From contig NZ_FCOQ01000013.1 in assembly GCF_900021165.1 (NCBI RefSeq), positions 155,512-219,511 of the forward strand: 64,000 nucleotides of DNA, read 5' to 3'. Positions 34,851 through 41,940 of the stretch are shown piece after piece; the first letter of the stretch is position 1; every line of letters begins with the position of its first letter. The stretch comes from Paenibacillus phocaeensis. GTDB taxonomy: Bacteria > Bacillota > Bacilli > Paenibacillales > Paenibacillaceae. Position numbers and translations under genes: made by a program. Below the pieces are notes generated by a model, which saw nothing but the letters and a program-made list of their open reading frames with translations, was not told the origin of the DNA and made no database searches.

Positions 34851-34879
34851 TTGAAATCACAAAATGCATACGGTATAAT
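34851..34879 (+). promoter_or_regulatory. Strong sigma-A promoter for the leader and hydrolase
   Basis: TTGAAA at 34851-34856 and a perfect TATAAT at 34874-34879 with a 17-base spacer. It is 265 bases upstream of the hydrolase ATG, giving a long untranslated leader. Confidence 0.85.
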
Positions 34880-34909
34880 TTAGTGAATTAATACGAACGG
34901 AGGGGTTAC

Positions 34910-34942
34910 GTGTGGCAAACTAATTTTCCGATCATTCTTTAA
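34910..34942 (+). CDS. 10-residue leader peptide upstream of the hydrolase
   Basis: GGAGGGG (34899-34905) is followed by GTG and nine sense codons, then TAA: peptide VWQTNFPIIL read with GTG as Met. It lies about 20 bases from the expected transcript start and is followed by several hairpins and a terminator before the main gene. This is the layout of ribosome-mediated attenuators controlling antibiotic resistance genes in Firmicutes. A stem CTTTAAGC/GCTTAAAG (34937-34963) starts at its stop codon. Coding status is inferred from ribosome site and context. Confidence 0.6.
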   Translation: MWQTNFPIIL

Positions 34943-35087
34943 GCTTCATAAGATTGCTTAAAGGATTTGCCTTGTGTATGGTAATCGGGAAATAGCGAGC
35001 CACAAAGTAACCTTATTTAGTTTAGCAGGGATACCCTTATCTTTTTACGTGCTGGACTAAATCATTGTGTCTTTTTCCCATTACTCG

Positions 35088-35120
35088 AAACACAGGCGAA
35101 GAGCCTGTGTTTTATTTTTT
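35088..35120 (+). terminator. Intrinsic terminator inside the hydrolase leader (attenuator)
   Basis: AAACACAGGC (35088-35097), loop GAAGA, GCCTGTGTTT (35103-35112), then TATTTTTT. It lies between the promoter and the hydrolase start, so it must be bypassed for expression. The upstream segment GCCTTGTGT (34969-34977) can pair with AACACAGGC (35089-35097) with one bulge and would act as antiterminator. Confidence 0.8.
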
Positions 35121-35143
35121 AACAACGGGAGGAGAAAATATAG

Positions 35144-35983
35144 ATGAATGAGCGTATTGTACTAGTCAACGGAATTGAGATCTTTACGGAAAGCTTCGGA
35201 AACCCGACCGATCCGGCTGTCTTATTAATGATGGGTGCGATGAGCTCCATGATCTGGTGGGAGCATGAATTTTGCGATCGGATCGCGAAAACCGGACGAT
35301 TCGTGATCCGCTACGATAATCGCGATGTGGGACGTTCTACTTGTTATGCGCCCGGAAACCCGGAATACAATTTTGAAGATATGGCGGATGACGCTGTCCA
35401 TATCCTTGATGCATATCGCATCGAGAAAGCTCACCTAATCGGAATGTCGATGGGCGGCATGCTGGCGCAAATGATTGCACTCAAGCATGCTGACAGGGTC
35501 TTGTCCCTCACCTTAATCTCAACTTCCAACTGGGCACCGGAGCTTCCGCCAATGGAGGAGAAGGTCATCGAATTCTTCGGAAAAGCGGGCGCAGTAGATT
35601 GGTCGTTCGAACAATCCGTGATCGACTTTGCGATTGGGCGAGAGCGCGTTTTGATTGGCTCTAAACATGAATTGGACGAAGAACGGGTCATCCGGTTGAC
35701 TACGGAGGAGATTAGAAGGGCTAGAAATTTACCAAGCATGAACAATCACGGTCTCCTTTCCGGAGGAGAAGAATATTTGACCCGTACAAGTGAAATCGAA
35801 GTGCCGGCTTTAGTTATCCATGGCACGGAGGACCCGATTATCCCCTATGCGCACGGGGTGAATCTGGCTTCGGTTATTCCGAATTCGAGGCTGCTCACTT
35901 TAGAGGGAACCGGTCATGAATTGCACCGTAATGATTGGGGAGTCATTATAAACGAGCTAGTGGATTTCACTTCAACTCGATAA
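35144..35983 (+). CDS. Alpha/beta hydrolase, EstT/EstX-like esterase candidate
   Basis: A 279-residue alpha/beta hydrolase. The catalytic triad can be assigned: Ser102 in LIGMSMGGM, Asp230 in HGTEDPIIPY, His258 in GTGHELHRND. The N-terminal block SFGNPTDPAVLLMMGAMSSMIWWEHEF and RYDNRDVGRST resemble a hydrolase group that includes integron EstX and the macrolide esterase EstT; this is from memory, not a search. The gene has a strong promoter, a 10-codon leader ORF and a terminator upstream, so it is probably induced by something that stalls ribosomes. GGGAGGAG precedes the ATG. The hydrolase family is certain; an antibiotic substrate is a hypothesis. Confidence 0.8.
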   Translation: MNERIVLVNGIEIFTESFGNPTDPAVLLMMGAMSSMIWWEHEFCDRIAKTGRFVIRYDNRDVGRSTCYAPGNPEYNFEDMADDAVHILDAYRIEKAHLIGMSMGGMLAQMIALKHADRVLSLTLISTSNWAPELPPMEEKVIEFFGKAGAVDWSFEQSVIDFAIGRERVLIGSKHELDEERVIRLTTEEIRRARNLPSMNNHGLLSGGEEYLTRTSEIEVPALVIHGTEDPIIPYAHGVNLASVIPNSRLLTLEGTGHELHRNDWGVIINELVDFTSTR

Positions 35984-36005
35984 ATTTTCGGCAGGCAAGG
36001 CAAAA

Positions 36006-36049
36006 GGCCCGAATTAGCTGTATGACAGGCTAATCGGGCCTCCTCTTTT
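36006..36049 (+). terminator. Terminator after the hydrolase
   Basis: GGCCCGAATTAGC pairs with GCTAATCGGGCC with one bulged base, followed by a T-rich tail TCCTCTTTT. About 25 bases after the stop. Confidence 0.8.
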
Positions 36050-36129
36050 CCATTCTCGCTGGCCTAGTTGTACAACTCTTGCAACGTAAACTAACCCATT
36101 CCAAGCCCGTTGCGGAATTTCCTAAAAAA

Positions 36130-36178
36130 ACTTGCCGTTATTTATGGTAGGGTTCTCCGCGCAGTCTGTAACGGCAAG
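36130..36178. repeat. 49-bp palindromic element, copy B (bidirectional terminator)
   Basis: Same element as 34771-34819. Here it is flanked by A7 on the left and T6 on the right, so ACTTGCCGTTA/TAACGGCAAG can terminate in both directions. It lies between the convergent hydrolase and SDR genes. Confidence 0.85.
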
Positions 36179-36213
36179 TTTTTTCACTAGATCCTCAAAA
36201 GAACCCGATCCCT

Positions 36214-37014
36214 CTATCCGTGTCTTTTGGGCTTTGACATGCGTTCCATGATCAAGGCTACCCTGCGCCTGCTAAAAAATCGGATCATTTGAGCCATAAG
36301 GTAATTGTTACGGCCATCGATGATATAGCTGCGTCCCTGGTCAATCCCTCGAAATCCAGCTCGTACAACCTTCTCCGGGGTCGAGAGCTTTTGGCCCGAC
36401 CCCATTTCCTCACTGCCGACCGCATCGAAAAATCCCGTCTCGGTTGCACCTGGGCACAATGCGAGCACGCGTACGCCACGCCCGCGCGTCTCCGCCCATA
36501 ACGCCTCAGAGAAGGACAATACAAATGCTTTGGTAGCCCCATAAACGGTAGAATAAGCACAAGGCATAAACGCGGCCATCGAAGCCACGTTAACGATAAC
36601 TCCGTCCCCTCGCCTCAGCATATCGGGCAGCAACCGATGCGTAAGATCGACTAACGCAGCCGTGTTCAGCATAATCTCTTCCTGCTCGCGCTCCGGGTCT
36701 ATTTCCTCGAAACGGCCATAAGTGCCAACGCCTGCGTTGTTGATGAGAATATCGACCGACAAGCCCAGTTCGGATATTTGTTCGGCCAGTTGACGCGGGG
36801 CATTCGCTTTGGACAAATCGCAAGCGAGCGCATAAGCCTGTACGCCGTACTGGCGGTTAATTTCCCTTGCCATTGCATCCAGTTTGTCCTTGGAGCGTGC
36901 TGCCAGAACGACATGACAGCCTCGTGCCGCCAGTTCCTTGGCATACGCTTTCCCGATTCCGGATGAAGCACCGGTGACTACAGCCAGCTTGTTTCTATAT
37001 ACATACTTGTTCAA
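36214..37014 (-). CDS. Classical short-chain dehydrogenase/reductase
   Basis: A 266-residue SDR with TGASSGIGKAYA, NNAGVG, catalytic Ser in NVASMAAF and YSTVYGATKAF (YxxxK). The start is TTG after AGGAGG; there is no better in-frame ATG. The C-terminus (IRFFSRRRVALIMERMSK) is basic and amphipathic as in YqjQ-like proteins. A 14-bp inverted repeat sits in its promoter, followed by the truncated copy of an XRE regulator gene start, which suggests it lost its own regulator. Confidence 0.88.
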   Translation of the reverse strand: MNKYVYRNKLAVVTGASSGIGKAYAKELAARGCHVVLAARSKDKLDAMAREINRQYGVQAYALACDLSKANAPRQLAEQISELGLSVDILINNAGVGTYGRFEEIDPEREQEEIMLNTAALVDLTHRLLPDMLRRGDGVIVNVASMAAFMPCAYSTVYGATKAFVLSFSEALWAETRGRGVRVLALCPGATETGFFDAVGSEEMGSGQKLSTPEKVVRAGFRGIDQGRSYIIDGRNNYLMAQMIRFFSRRRVALIMERMSKPKRHG

Positions 37015-37023
37015 GATACAAAG

Positions 37024-37082
37024 CCTCCTATCGATAGCACTGCTCTAATGTAAATTATCTTAATCGTACTATCGGTAGGAGG
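37024..37082. promoter_or_regulatory. 14-bp inverted repeat in the SDR promoter region
   Basis: CCTCCTATCGATAG (37024-37037) and CTATCGGTAGGAGG (37069-37082) are complementary at 13 of 14 positions across a 31-base gap. The left arm includes the SDR ribosome site and the palindrome CTATCGATAG. It may be a regulator-binding site. Confidence 0.5.
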
Positions 37083-37109
37083 GGTTAGCCACAGCATGTC
37101 TATACTAGT

Positions 37110-37283
37110 AACGGGAGTAACAGCATCGGTACTCCTTATGGTTCTCTTTGGTGGCAGCGAAACCTTAACAGAGATTATAATGAGCGTATACGAAGTGCTT
37201 TGAGTCCATATAGTTAATTACGATACGCATTGTTCCATATAAGTAATTAGAGGTGAGTTGCTTGAAAACCAATCGTGTCCCAT
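37110..37283. repeat. 174-bp direct repeat, copy 2 (truncated XRE gene start)
   Basis: Same orientation as 27741-27914, 155 of 174 positions identical by hand count. It ends after the seventh codon of the XRE regulator (reading KTNRVP), where the sequence switches to the 3' end of the minus-strand epimerase gene. Confidence 0.9.
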
Positions 37284-38164
37284 TTTCCTACAATATCATC
37301 GACTAGTGTAGGACCTACCGGTTTCCAGCCAAGCCTCTCCCGTGTCAAAGAATTGGACGTCGGATTGTCCATCAATACGAATGCTGTAAGCCATCCAAAA
37401 TGCTCTTCTGCCGCTTCTGGAGAAATGCTGATCACCGGCAGGTTCAGACTTAGGCCGATTGCCTCGGCGATATCCCTAAAAGGTATGCCTTCTTCACCAG
37501 CACCGTGAAGCCTTGACCCGGCTGGAGCAGATTCCAGAGCCAATCGAAATAACTTTGCAGCATCGAGCCTATGTATAGCAGGCCATCTGTTCAAACCATC
37601 GCCAACGTATGCTGAAACACCTTTTTCACGAGCAATTTCAGCTAGACCGGTAGCAAAGCCATGCCTAATGGCGTCATGTACACATGGAGAGAGCCTAACA
37701 GCAACTGACCTTACATTACGTTCAGCCAATGCATGTGCCATCTTTTCAGCTGCACTTCGCGGCATTCCCGGTGACCCATCCTGTGGCTGATCCTCCTCAG
37801 TAGCGGGTCGCCCTAATGACGGAACCATTGTAGTTACAGAGGTAATAATAAAGGGTTTGCCAGTGCCAGCAAGGGTATCTCCCATTGCTTCAATGGCATG
37901 AAGATCGTCTGCAATTGCTCCGCCAAAGTCAGTGAAACTATTGTCAAAGGCCAAATGAATGACACCGTCCGCTGCTGCGGCTCCACTTCTGAGACTATTG
38001 ATGTCATTAAGGCTACCTCTCTGCACTTGGGCTCCCATTGCATTGAGCGCTGCAGCAGACTTATCTGAACGAGCAAGCCCCATAACTTGATGACCGGCGT
38101 TTATAAGTTCCTTTACAACAGCAGATCCGATAAAACCAGTAGCTCCTGTAACAAAAATAAGCAT
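37247..38164 (-). CDS. NAD-dependent epimerase-like SDR with rebuilt C-terminus
   Basis: A 305-residue extended SDR (LIFVTGATGFIGSAVVKELI, GLARSDKSAAALNAMGA), paralogous in sequence to the gene at 32.3 kb but with lower G+C codons. AGGAGG precedes the ATG. Homologues normally end soon after GPTLVDDI. Here the last 11 residues, WDTIGFQATHL, are encoded by the antisense strand of repeat copy 2, so the natural 3' end was replaced at a recombination junction near 37283. The fold should be unaffected. An AraC gene lies just upstream on the same strand. Confidence 0.85.
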   Translation of the reverse strand: MLIFVTGATGFIGSAVVKELINAGHQVMGLARSDKSAAALNAMGAQVQRGSLNDINSLRSGAAAADGVIHLAFDNSFTDFGGAIADDLHAIEAMGDTLAGTGKPFIITSVTTMVPSLGRPATEEDQPQDGSPGMPRSAAEKMAHALAERNVRSVAVRLSPCVHDAIRHGFATGLAEIAREKGVSAYVGDGLNRWPAIHRLDAAKLFRLALESAPAGSRLHGAGEEGIPFRDIAEAIGLSLNLPVISISPEAAEEHFGWLTAFVLMDNPTSNSLTRERLGWKPVGPTLVDDIVGKWDTIGFQATHL

Positions 38165-38253
38165 AATAGAATCCTCCTAAGACTTCATAATAGGGTTAAG
38201 CCATCGCTTGCACATATTACAATAATTGAAGTCTCAAAAAGATTGTTGCCTGT

Positions 38254-39258
38254 TTAACGTGACTTATTGCCTGATTCTCCTGAGGTGAAAGTGATATCAT
38301 CTGATGCATTTAATTTTTCAGCCCGCTGTTCAAATTTAGCAATATCTCTTTTAGGCGGATTTCCAAAATAGCTGCTATAATCCCGGCTGAATTGTGAGGC
38401 GCTTGCATACCCTACCAGCTGAGAAGCTGTAACTGCATCCATTTGCTTAGATAACATAAGGTTCCTTGCCTCCTGCAGCCGCAGTTCTTTTTGATATTTC
38501 AATGGGCTCATCGAGGTAACTTCCTTAAAATGTTTGTGAAAAACCGAAACACTCATATGAGCAAGCCTTGCCAGCTCTGAAACCTTCATTGGCTCATTAA
38601 AGTTGTTACGAAGCCACTCGATTGCCTTTGCCACCTGCCGCACACTTGTCCCTGAAAAGCCCATTTCGGCGATGTTAATACCAATGTTGCTTCGCAGCAG
38701 CCGCACTAAAATCTCATCCTTAACAATTGGGGCAAGTAATTCTGTATCACTTGGATTGTGCAGGCATTCCATTAACCTCGTCACCGCATTAATAATACCT
38801 ATATCAGCCTCAGTGACATAACCTACACTTCGGGTTTGCACAGCGGGCAGTCCCTGTGGGTAAACTTTTGGAATAAACCCCGCAATTTTTTCCGGTTCTA
38901 ATGTCAAGCCGACGGCGAGAAATGGCTGCCGAGAATTCGCCTCTATTGTTTTCAGAGCAACTGGTAAGGCAACTGGAATCATAAACATATGTGACCGGCC
39001 AATCTGAAAGATTTCCTTGCCCATCCTGACAGCCTTTACTCCCTGAGCAACAATTATGATAGAGGGCATGTAAAAAGATTTTTCCCAGTCCTTGCTTATT
39101 CGGGAATATTGCCTAGTATGCAGTCCGGAAATACTCTGGCTAAAGGTACCATCCTTCTTAGAAGGATTGTAAATCAGCTGTGCCAGTTTACTCATTTCTG
39201 AGGCAATGGGTGTTTGGTGATTCATTGTCCACGATTGTTCAAAACATCCGTCTGCCAT
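38254..39258 (-). CDS. AraC family regulator with AraC_N domain
   Basis: 334 residues: an N-terminal cupin-like AraC_N domain (about 20-190; SFYMPSIIIVAQGVKAVRMGKEIF, FLAVGLTLEPEKIAGFI) and two C-terminal HTH units (VSELARLAHMSVSVFHKHFKEVTSMSPLKYQKELRL, AVTASQLVGYASASQFSRDYSSYFG). AAAGGAG precedes the ATG. Members of this group usually sit beside and control oxidoreductases; the epimerase gene 90 bases downstream is the likely target. Confidence 0.9.
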   Translation of the reverse strand: MADGCFEQSWTMNHQTPIASEMSKLAQLIYNPSKKDGTFSQSISGLHTRQYSRISKDWEKSFYMPSIIIVAQGVKAVRMGKEIFQIGRSHMFMIPVALPVALKTIEANSRQPFLAVGLTLEPEKIAGFIPKVYPQGLPAVQTRSVGYVTEADIGIINAVTRLMECLHNPSDTELLAPIVKDEILVRLLRSNIGINIAEMGFSGTSVRQVAKAIEWLRNNFNEPMKVSELARLAHMSVSVFHKHFKEVTSMSPLKYQKELRLQEARNLMLSKQMDAVTASQLVGYASASQFSRDYSSYFGNPPKRDIAKFEQRAEKLNASDDITFTSGESGNKSR

Positions 39259-39354
39259 TTTAGAGTTCTCCTTTCTGAATACTTGTTACCCTCATGTAAT
39301 GATCTCACATCTCTTTTAGCTTTCCGCTCCTAACTCCTGTTTAAGACAGACTTA

Positions 39355-39834
39355 TTATTTATGATACGGTTCCCCCCGATTAATCTTCACCGCGCGATAA
39401 ATCTGCTCGGTGAGCACCAGGCGCATGAGCTGGTGGGGCAGCGTCATGCGCCCGAACGACAGCCGCTGCTGCGCACGGCGGAGCACCCCATCGGCGAGCC
39501 CGAGGCTCCCGCCGATGACGAACACGACATGGCTCGTCCCGTAGGTGCCGAGCTGGTCGAGACAGGCGGCCAGCTCCTCCGAGCTCCAGAGCTGGCCGCC
39601 GATCGCGAGCGCGATGACATGCGCGTCGCTCTTGATCTGCGCGAGGATGCGTTCGCCCTCGCGCTCCTTCACGCCGATGAGCTCCGCCTCGCTCATCGTC
39701 TCCGGCGCTTTCTCGTCGGGCACCTCCACGACTTGAAACTTCACGTACGGCGCCAGGCGCTTCGCGTATTCGGCGATCCCCTGCACCAAATAGTTTTCCT
39801 TCAATTTACCCACGGCAATAATTTGAATGAACAA
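39355..39834 (-). CDS. rlmH: 23S rRNA (pseudouridine1915-N3)-methyltransferase RlmH
   Basis: 159 residues, the full RlmH length. [27 protein letters not shown] at the start, the SAM-binding trefoil-knot segment [19 protein letters not shown], and the conserved end [19 protein letters not shown]. It methylates N3 of pseudouridine 1915 in helix 69 of 23S rRNA on assembled ribosomes. It is a core gene that in Bacillales lies close to the wal operon, htrA and the CxxH/CxxC gene, as here. Confidence 0.97.
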   Translation of the reverse strand: MFIQIIAVGKLKENYLVQGIAEYAKRLAPYVKFQVVEVPDEKAPETMSEAELIGVKEREGERILAQIKSDAHVIALAIGGQLWSSEELAACLDQLGTYGTSHVVFVIGGSLGLADGVLRRAQQRLSFGRMTLPHQLMRLVLTEQIYRAVKINRGEPYHK

Positions 39835-39993
39835 ACGATAGCCCTCCTTTTGAACGCTCGGCAGGTCTATACTGCCGGTACCCCAGTCGCATCATTTTTT
39901 GACACTTTCAAGAAGTTTTTGCTCCCACCTTCAATATCATGCTCGTCTCCATGCATGCAACCTTGACGCGCTTTATGTTCCGTATTATCTTCA

Positions 39994-40028
39994 AATAAAC
40001 ACCGTTCAATATTTGAACACTGTTTATT
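39994..40028. promoter_or_regulatory. 35-bp palindromic operator upstream of TetR
   Basis: Nested arms AATAAACA/TGTTTATT and GTTCAA/TTGAAC around a central TAT, separated by two unpaired bases on each side. Symmetric about 40011. It lies in the divergent region between rlmH and the TetR gene and is probably the TetR operator. Confidence 0.7.
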
Positions 40029-40054
40029 CCAAGTCCAAAAAAATTCCATTCGAG

Positions 40055-40684
40055 GTGATCCCCATAGGCATTCAAGATCGAAAAGAACGCGAAAAAAACG
40101 AAAAACGCGAAAAGATCCTTCAAGCCGCTGCAGAGATTATGAGAACCGAGGGCGCCGAAAACATCTCCATCCGTAAAATCGCCGATAAAATCGAGTATTC
40201 TCCCGCCAACGTGTATCACTATTTCACGGATAAAGAGGATATCATCAACCAGATCATCATGAGCACCTATCGACAAATCGTCGATAAACTGTCCTTGTCC
40301 TTATCCACGGCAGACCGCCCAGAGGAAAAACTGAAAGCAAGTATGCGGACCTACATCGAGCTGATGACCGGAATGGCGGACGAATATAAAATCATGATGC
40401 TGAGCAATTCGCCGACGATCCTGGAACACACCTCCGTTTTATTTCAGGGAGCTTCCGCATCTCAGCCCGCCATGCGAATGCTGCACCAGACTCTGCAAGA
40501 GCTCTGGCACGAACATGGCCATCCGATCGAGGACAGCCGGATTGAGCTTACCGCACAAGTCATTTGGACATCGATGTTTGGCCTGATCTTAAGGCTGATC
40601 ACAGAGAAGGTGGGAGAGAAACAGAAGCAGCGGCTGATCGATCATTTCTTGGAATTCACGCTTTGCGCCTTGCCGCACGAGTAA
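40055..40684 (+). CDS. TetR family transcriptional regulator
   Basis: About 209 residues with a TetR HTH (REKILQAAAEIMRTEGAENISIRKIADKIEYSPANVYHYFTDKEDII) and a C-terminal WHG-like domain. The frame is open back to 39899, but that part reads through the operator and is not coding-like. GTG 40055 is the nearest standard start; the best ribosome site (GAGGTG) would in fact serve an ATA at 40064. The gene is followed after 31 bases by a membrane protein gene, which it probably controls. Confidence 0.82.
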   Translation: MIPIGIQDRKEREKNEKREKILQAAAEIMRTEGAENISIRKIADKIEYSPANVYHYFTDKEDIINQIIMSTYRQIVDKLSLSLSTADRPEEKLKASMRTYIELMTGMADEYKIMMLSNSPTILEHTSVLFQGASASQPAMRMLHQTLQELWHEHGHPIEDSRIELTAQVIWTSMFGLILRLITEKVGEKQKQRLIDHFLEFTLCALPHE

Positions 40685-40715
40685 CCGCAACAACAAAAAA
40701 GATGGAGGTGTTGAT

Positions 40716-41597
40716 ATGAAGTTTCGGAAGGAAGTGACCGTATTGGCCGTGCTGATCATGGTGTTATCCTTGACTGCGGCAATCACGGGTATTTATTCGA
40801 GCGGCGGTCCCGGCAAGCATGAAATTACGTCCATACGCGGAGAAACCGTTGAGATCTATGGCAAAGGATTGTACCGGAACGATTCCGTATCCATGGCTTC
40901 GCAGGCGATAGCCCAGGATGTCGTGACCGTCCTGGTGGGCATCCCGTTATTGGCCGCTTCTCTTGCGTCAGCTAGAAAAGGCCGGTTGAAGGGAAAAATT
41001 CTCCTGGCGGGAACGCTGGCTTATTTTCTATACACGTATGCGTCCTATTCATTTACATCCATGTTCAACGACCTGTTTCTGGTCGACGTTGGCTTGATGT
41101 CCCTGAGTTTCTTTGCTTTTCTGCTCGCCATGATGTCCCTGGACCCGAGAATATTGCAGCAAAGCTTCAACGCCAAACTTCCGGTCCGAACGATCGCCGG
41201 GTTTCTGATCTTTATCGCTGCCGTGATCGGCCTCATGTGGGTGGGAAGAATCGAACCTGCGATCGTCGGCAGCGCCGCCCCCATCGGTTTGGAGCATTAT
41301 ACGACTTTAGTCATTCAAGCCCTGGATCTGGGCTTTGTCGTTCCGGCCGCGATTCTTTCCGGCCTGTTGCTTCTGCAGCGAAGACCATTCGGACTACTGC
41401 TTTCATCTATCCTCTGTGTTAAGGCCGTAACGATGTTGACCGCTTTAACAGCCATGATCATTGGCCAAATGGTAGCCGGGGTTAGCATGGAAGCGGCGGA
41501 AATCATCCTTTTCCCTGCGTTTAATCTGGCTGGCATCGGTATCTTGATACTCATTTTCAAACATATTCAAGAACCTGGGGCTGGATCTGTAGCCTAA
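40716..41597 (+). CDS. Polytopic membrane protein of unknown function
   Basis: 293 residues with about eight hydrophobic spans, beginning with an uncleaved span at about 8-28, then a short outer loop (GGPGKHEITSIRGETVEIYGKGLYRNDSVS). No motif I recognise. AGATGGAGG precedes the ATG. It forms a likely two-gene unit with the TetR regulator, and ends 6 bases from the convergent CxxH/CxxC gene. Confidence 0.7.
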   Translation: MKFRKEVTVLAVLIMVLSLTAAITGIYSSGGPGKHEITSIRGETVEIYGKGLYRNDSVSMASQAIAQDVVTVLVGIPLLAASLASARKGRLKGKILLAGTLAYFLYTYASYSFTSMFNDLFLVDVGLMSLSFFAFLLAMMSLDPRILQQSFNAKLPVRTIAGFLIFIAAVIGLMWVGRIEPAIVGSAAPIGLEHYTTLVIQALDLGFVVPAAILSGLLLLQRRPFGLLLSSILCVKAVTMLTALTAMIIGQMVAGVSMEAAEIILFPAFNLAGIGILILIFKHIQEPGAGSVA

Positions 41598-41603
41598 ACT
41601 ACC

Positions 41604-41771
41604 TTACACCACCAAAAACCGCGCCTCATGGTCGCATTCCTGGCATTTCACCGGGGGCTCCCAGTCAATAAACTTGGTGTGCTCCAAATCCACCACATCG
41701 GGGGCTTCCTCAAACTCATCCACGAACATATCGATGGCCAGTTCCACATGATCTTTGCATACGACGTACAT
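41604..41771 (-). CDS. CxxH/CxxC protein, BA_5709 family
   Basis: A 55-residue protein with VCKDH near the start and KCQECDHEARF near the end, fitting the small CxxH/CxxC family found beside rlmH in Bacillales. The Cys/His pairs suggest a metal site; function is unknown. ATG 41771 follows AAAGGA; the longer frame to 42008 runs through the terminator of the upstream gene and is not used. Its place, near rlmH but separated by the inserted TetR-membrane protein pair, is a useful synteny marker. Confidence 0.88.
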   Translation of the reverse strand: MYVVCKDHVELAIDMFVDEFEEAPDVVDLEHTKFIDWEPPVKCQECDHEARFLVV

Positions 41772-41861
41772 AGTCAAAGCATCCTTTCTTATGCGCCGCA
41801 CTCCCGCGGCCGGCTTACGTATTAACAGGTTGTCCTTTATCTTTTCTACCATACTCCGCGC

Positions 41862-41902
41862 AAAAAAGGAACCGCCCCGGTCACATCCGGTAGACGGTCC
41901 CT
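41862..41902 (-). terminator. Terminator of the SLH-CAP gene
   Basis: On the minus strand GGGACCG pairs with CGGTTCC (one G-T) around a G+C-rich loop, followed by TTTTTT. About 40 bases after the stop. Confidence 0.8.
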
Positions 41903-41940
41903 TCCCCCTCCAAGCCTCAACGGCCCGGCTCGCCAGCCGG

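Noticed and set aside
34880..35143. T-box or metabolite riboswitch in the hydrolase leader
   Set aside because: No T-box sequence or recognisable aptamer core; the leader ORF with its own ribosome site favours translation-dependent attenuation.
39361..39966. Plus-strand frame of 201 codons opposite rlmH
   Set aside because: rlmH is certain on the minus strand; the other frame is Arg/His/Leu-rich shadow.
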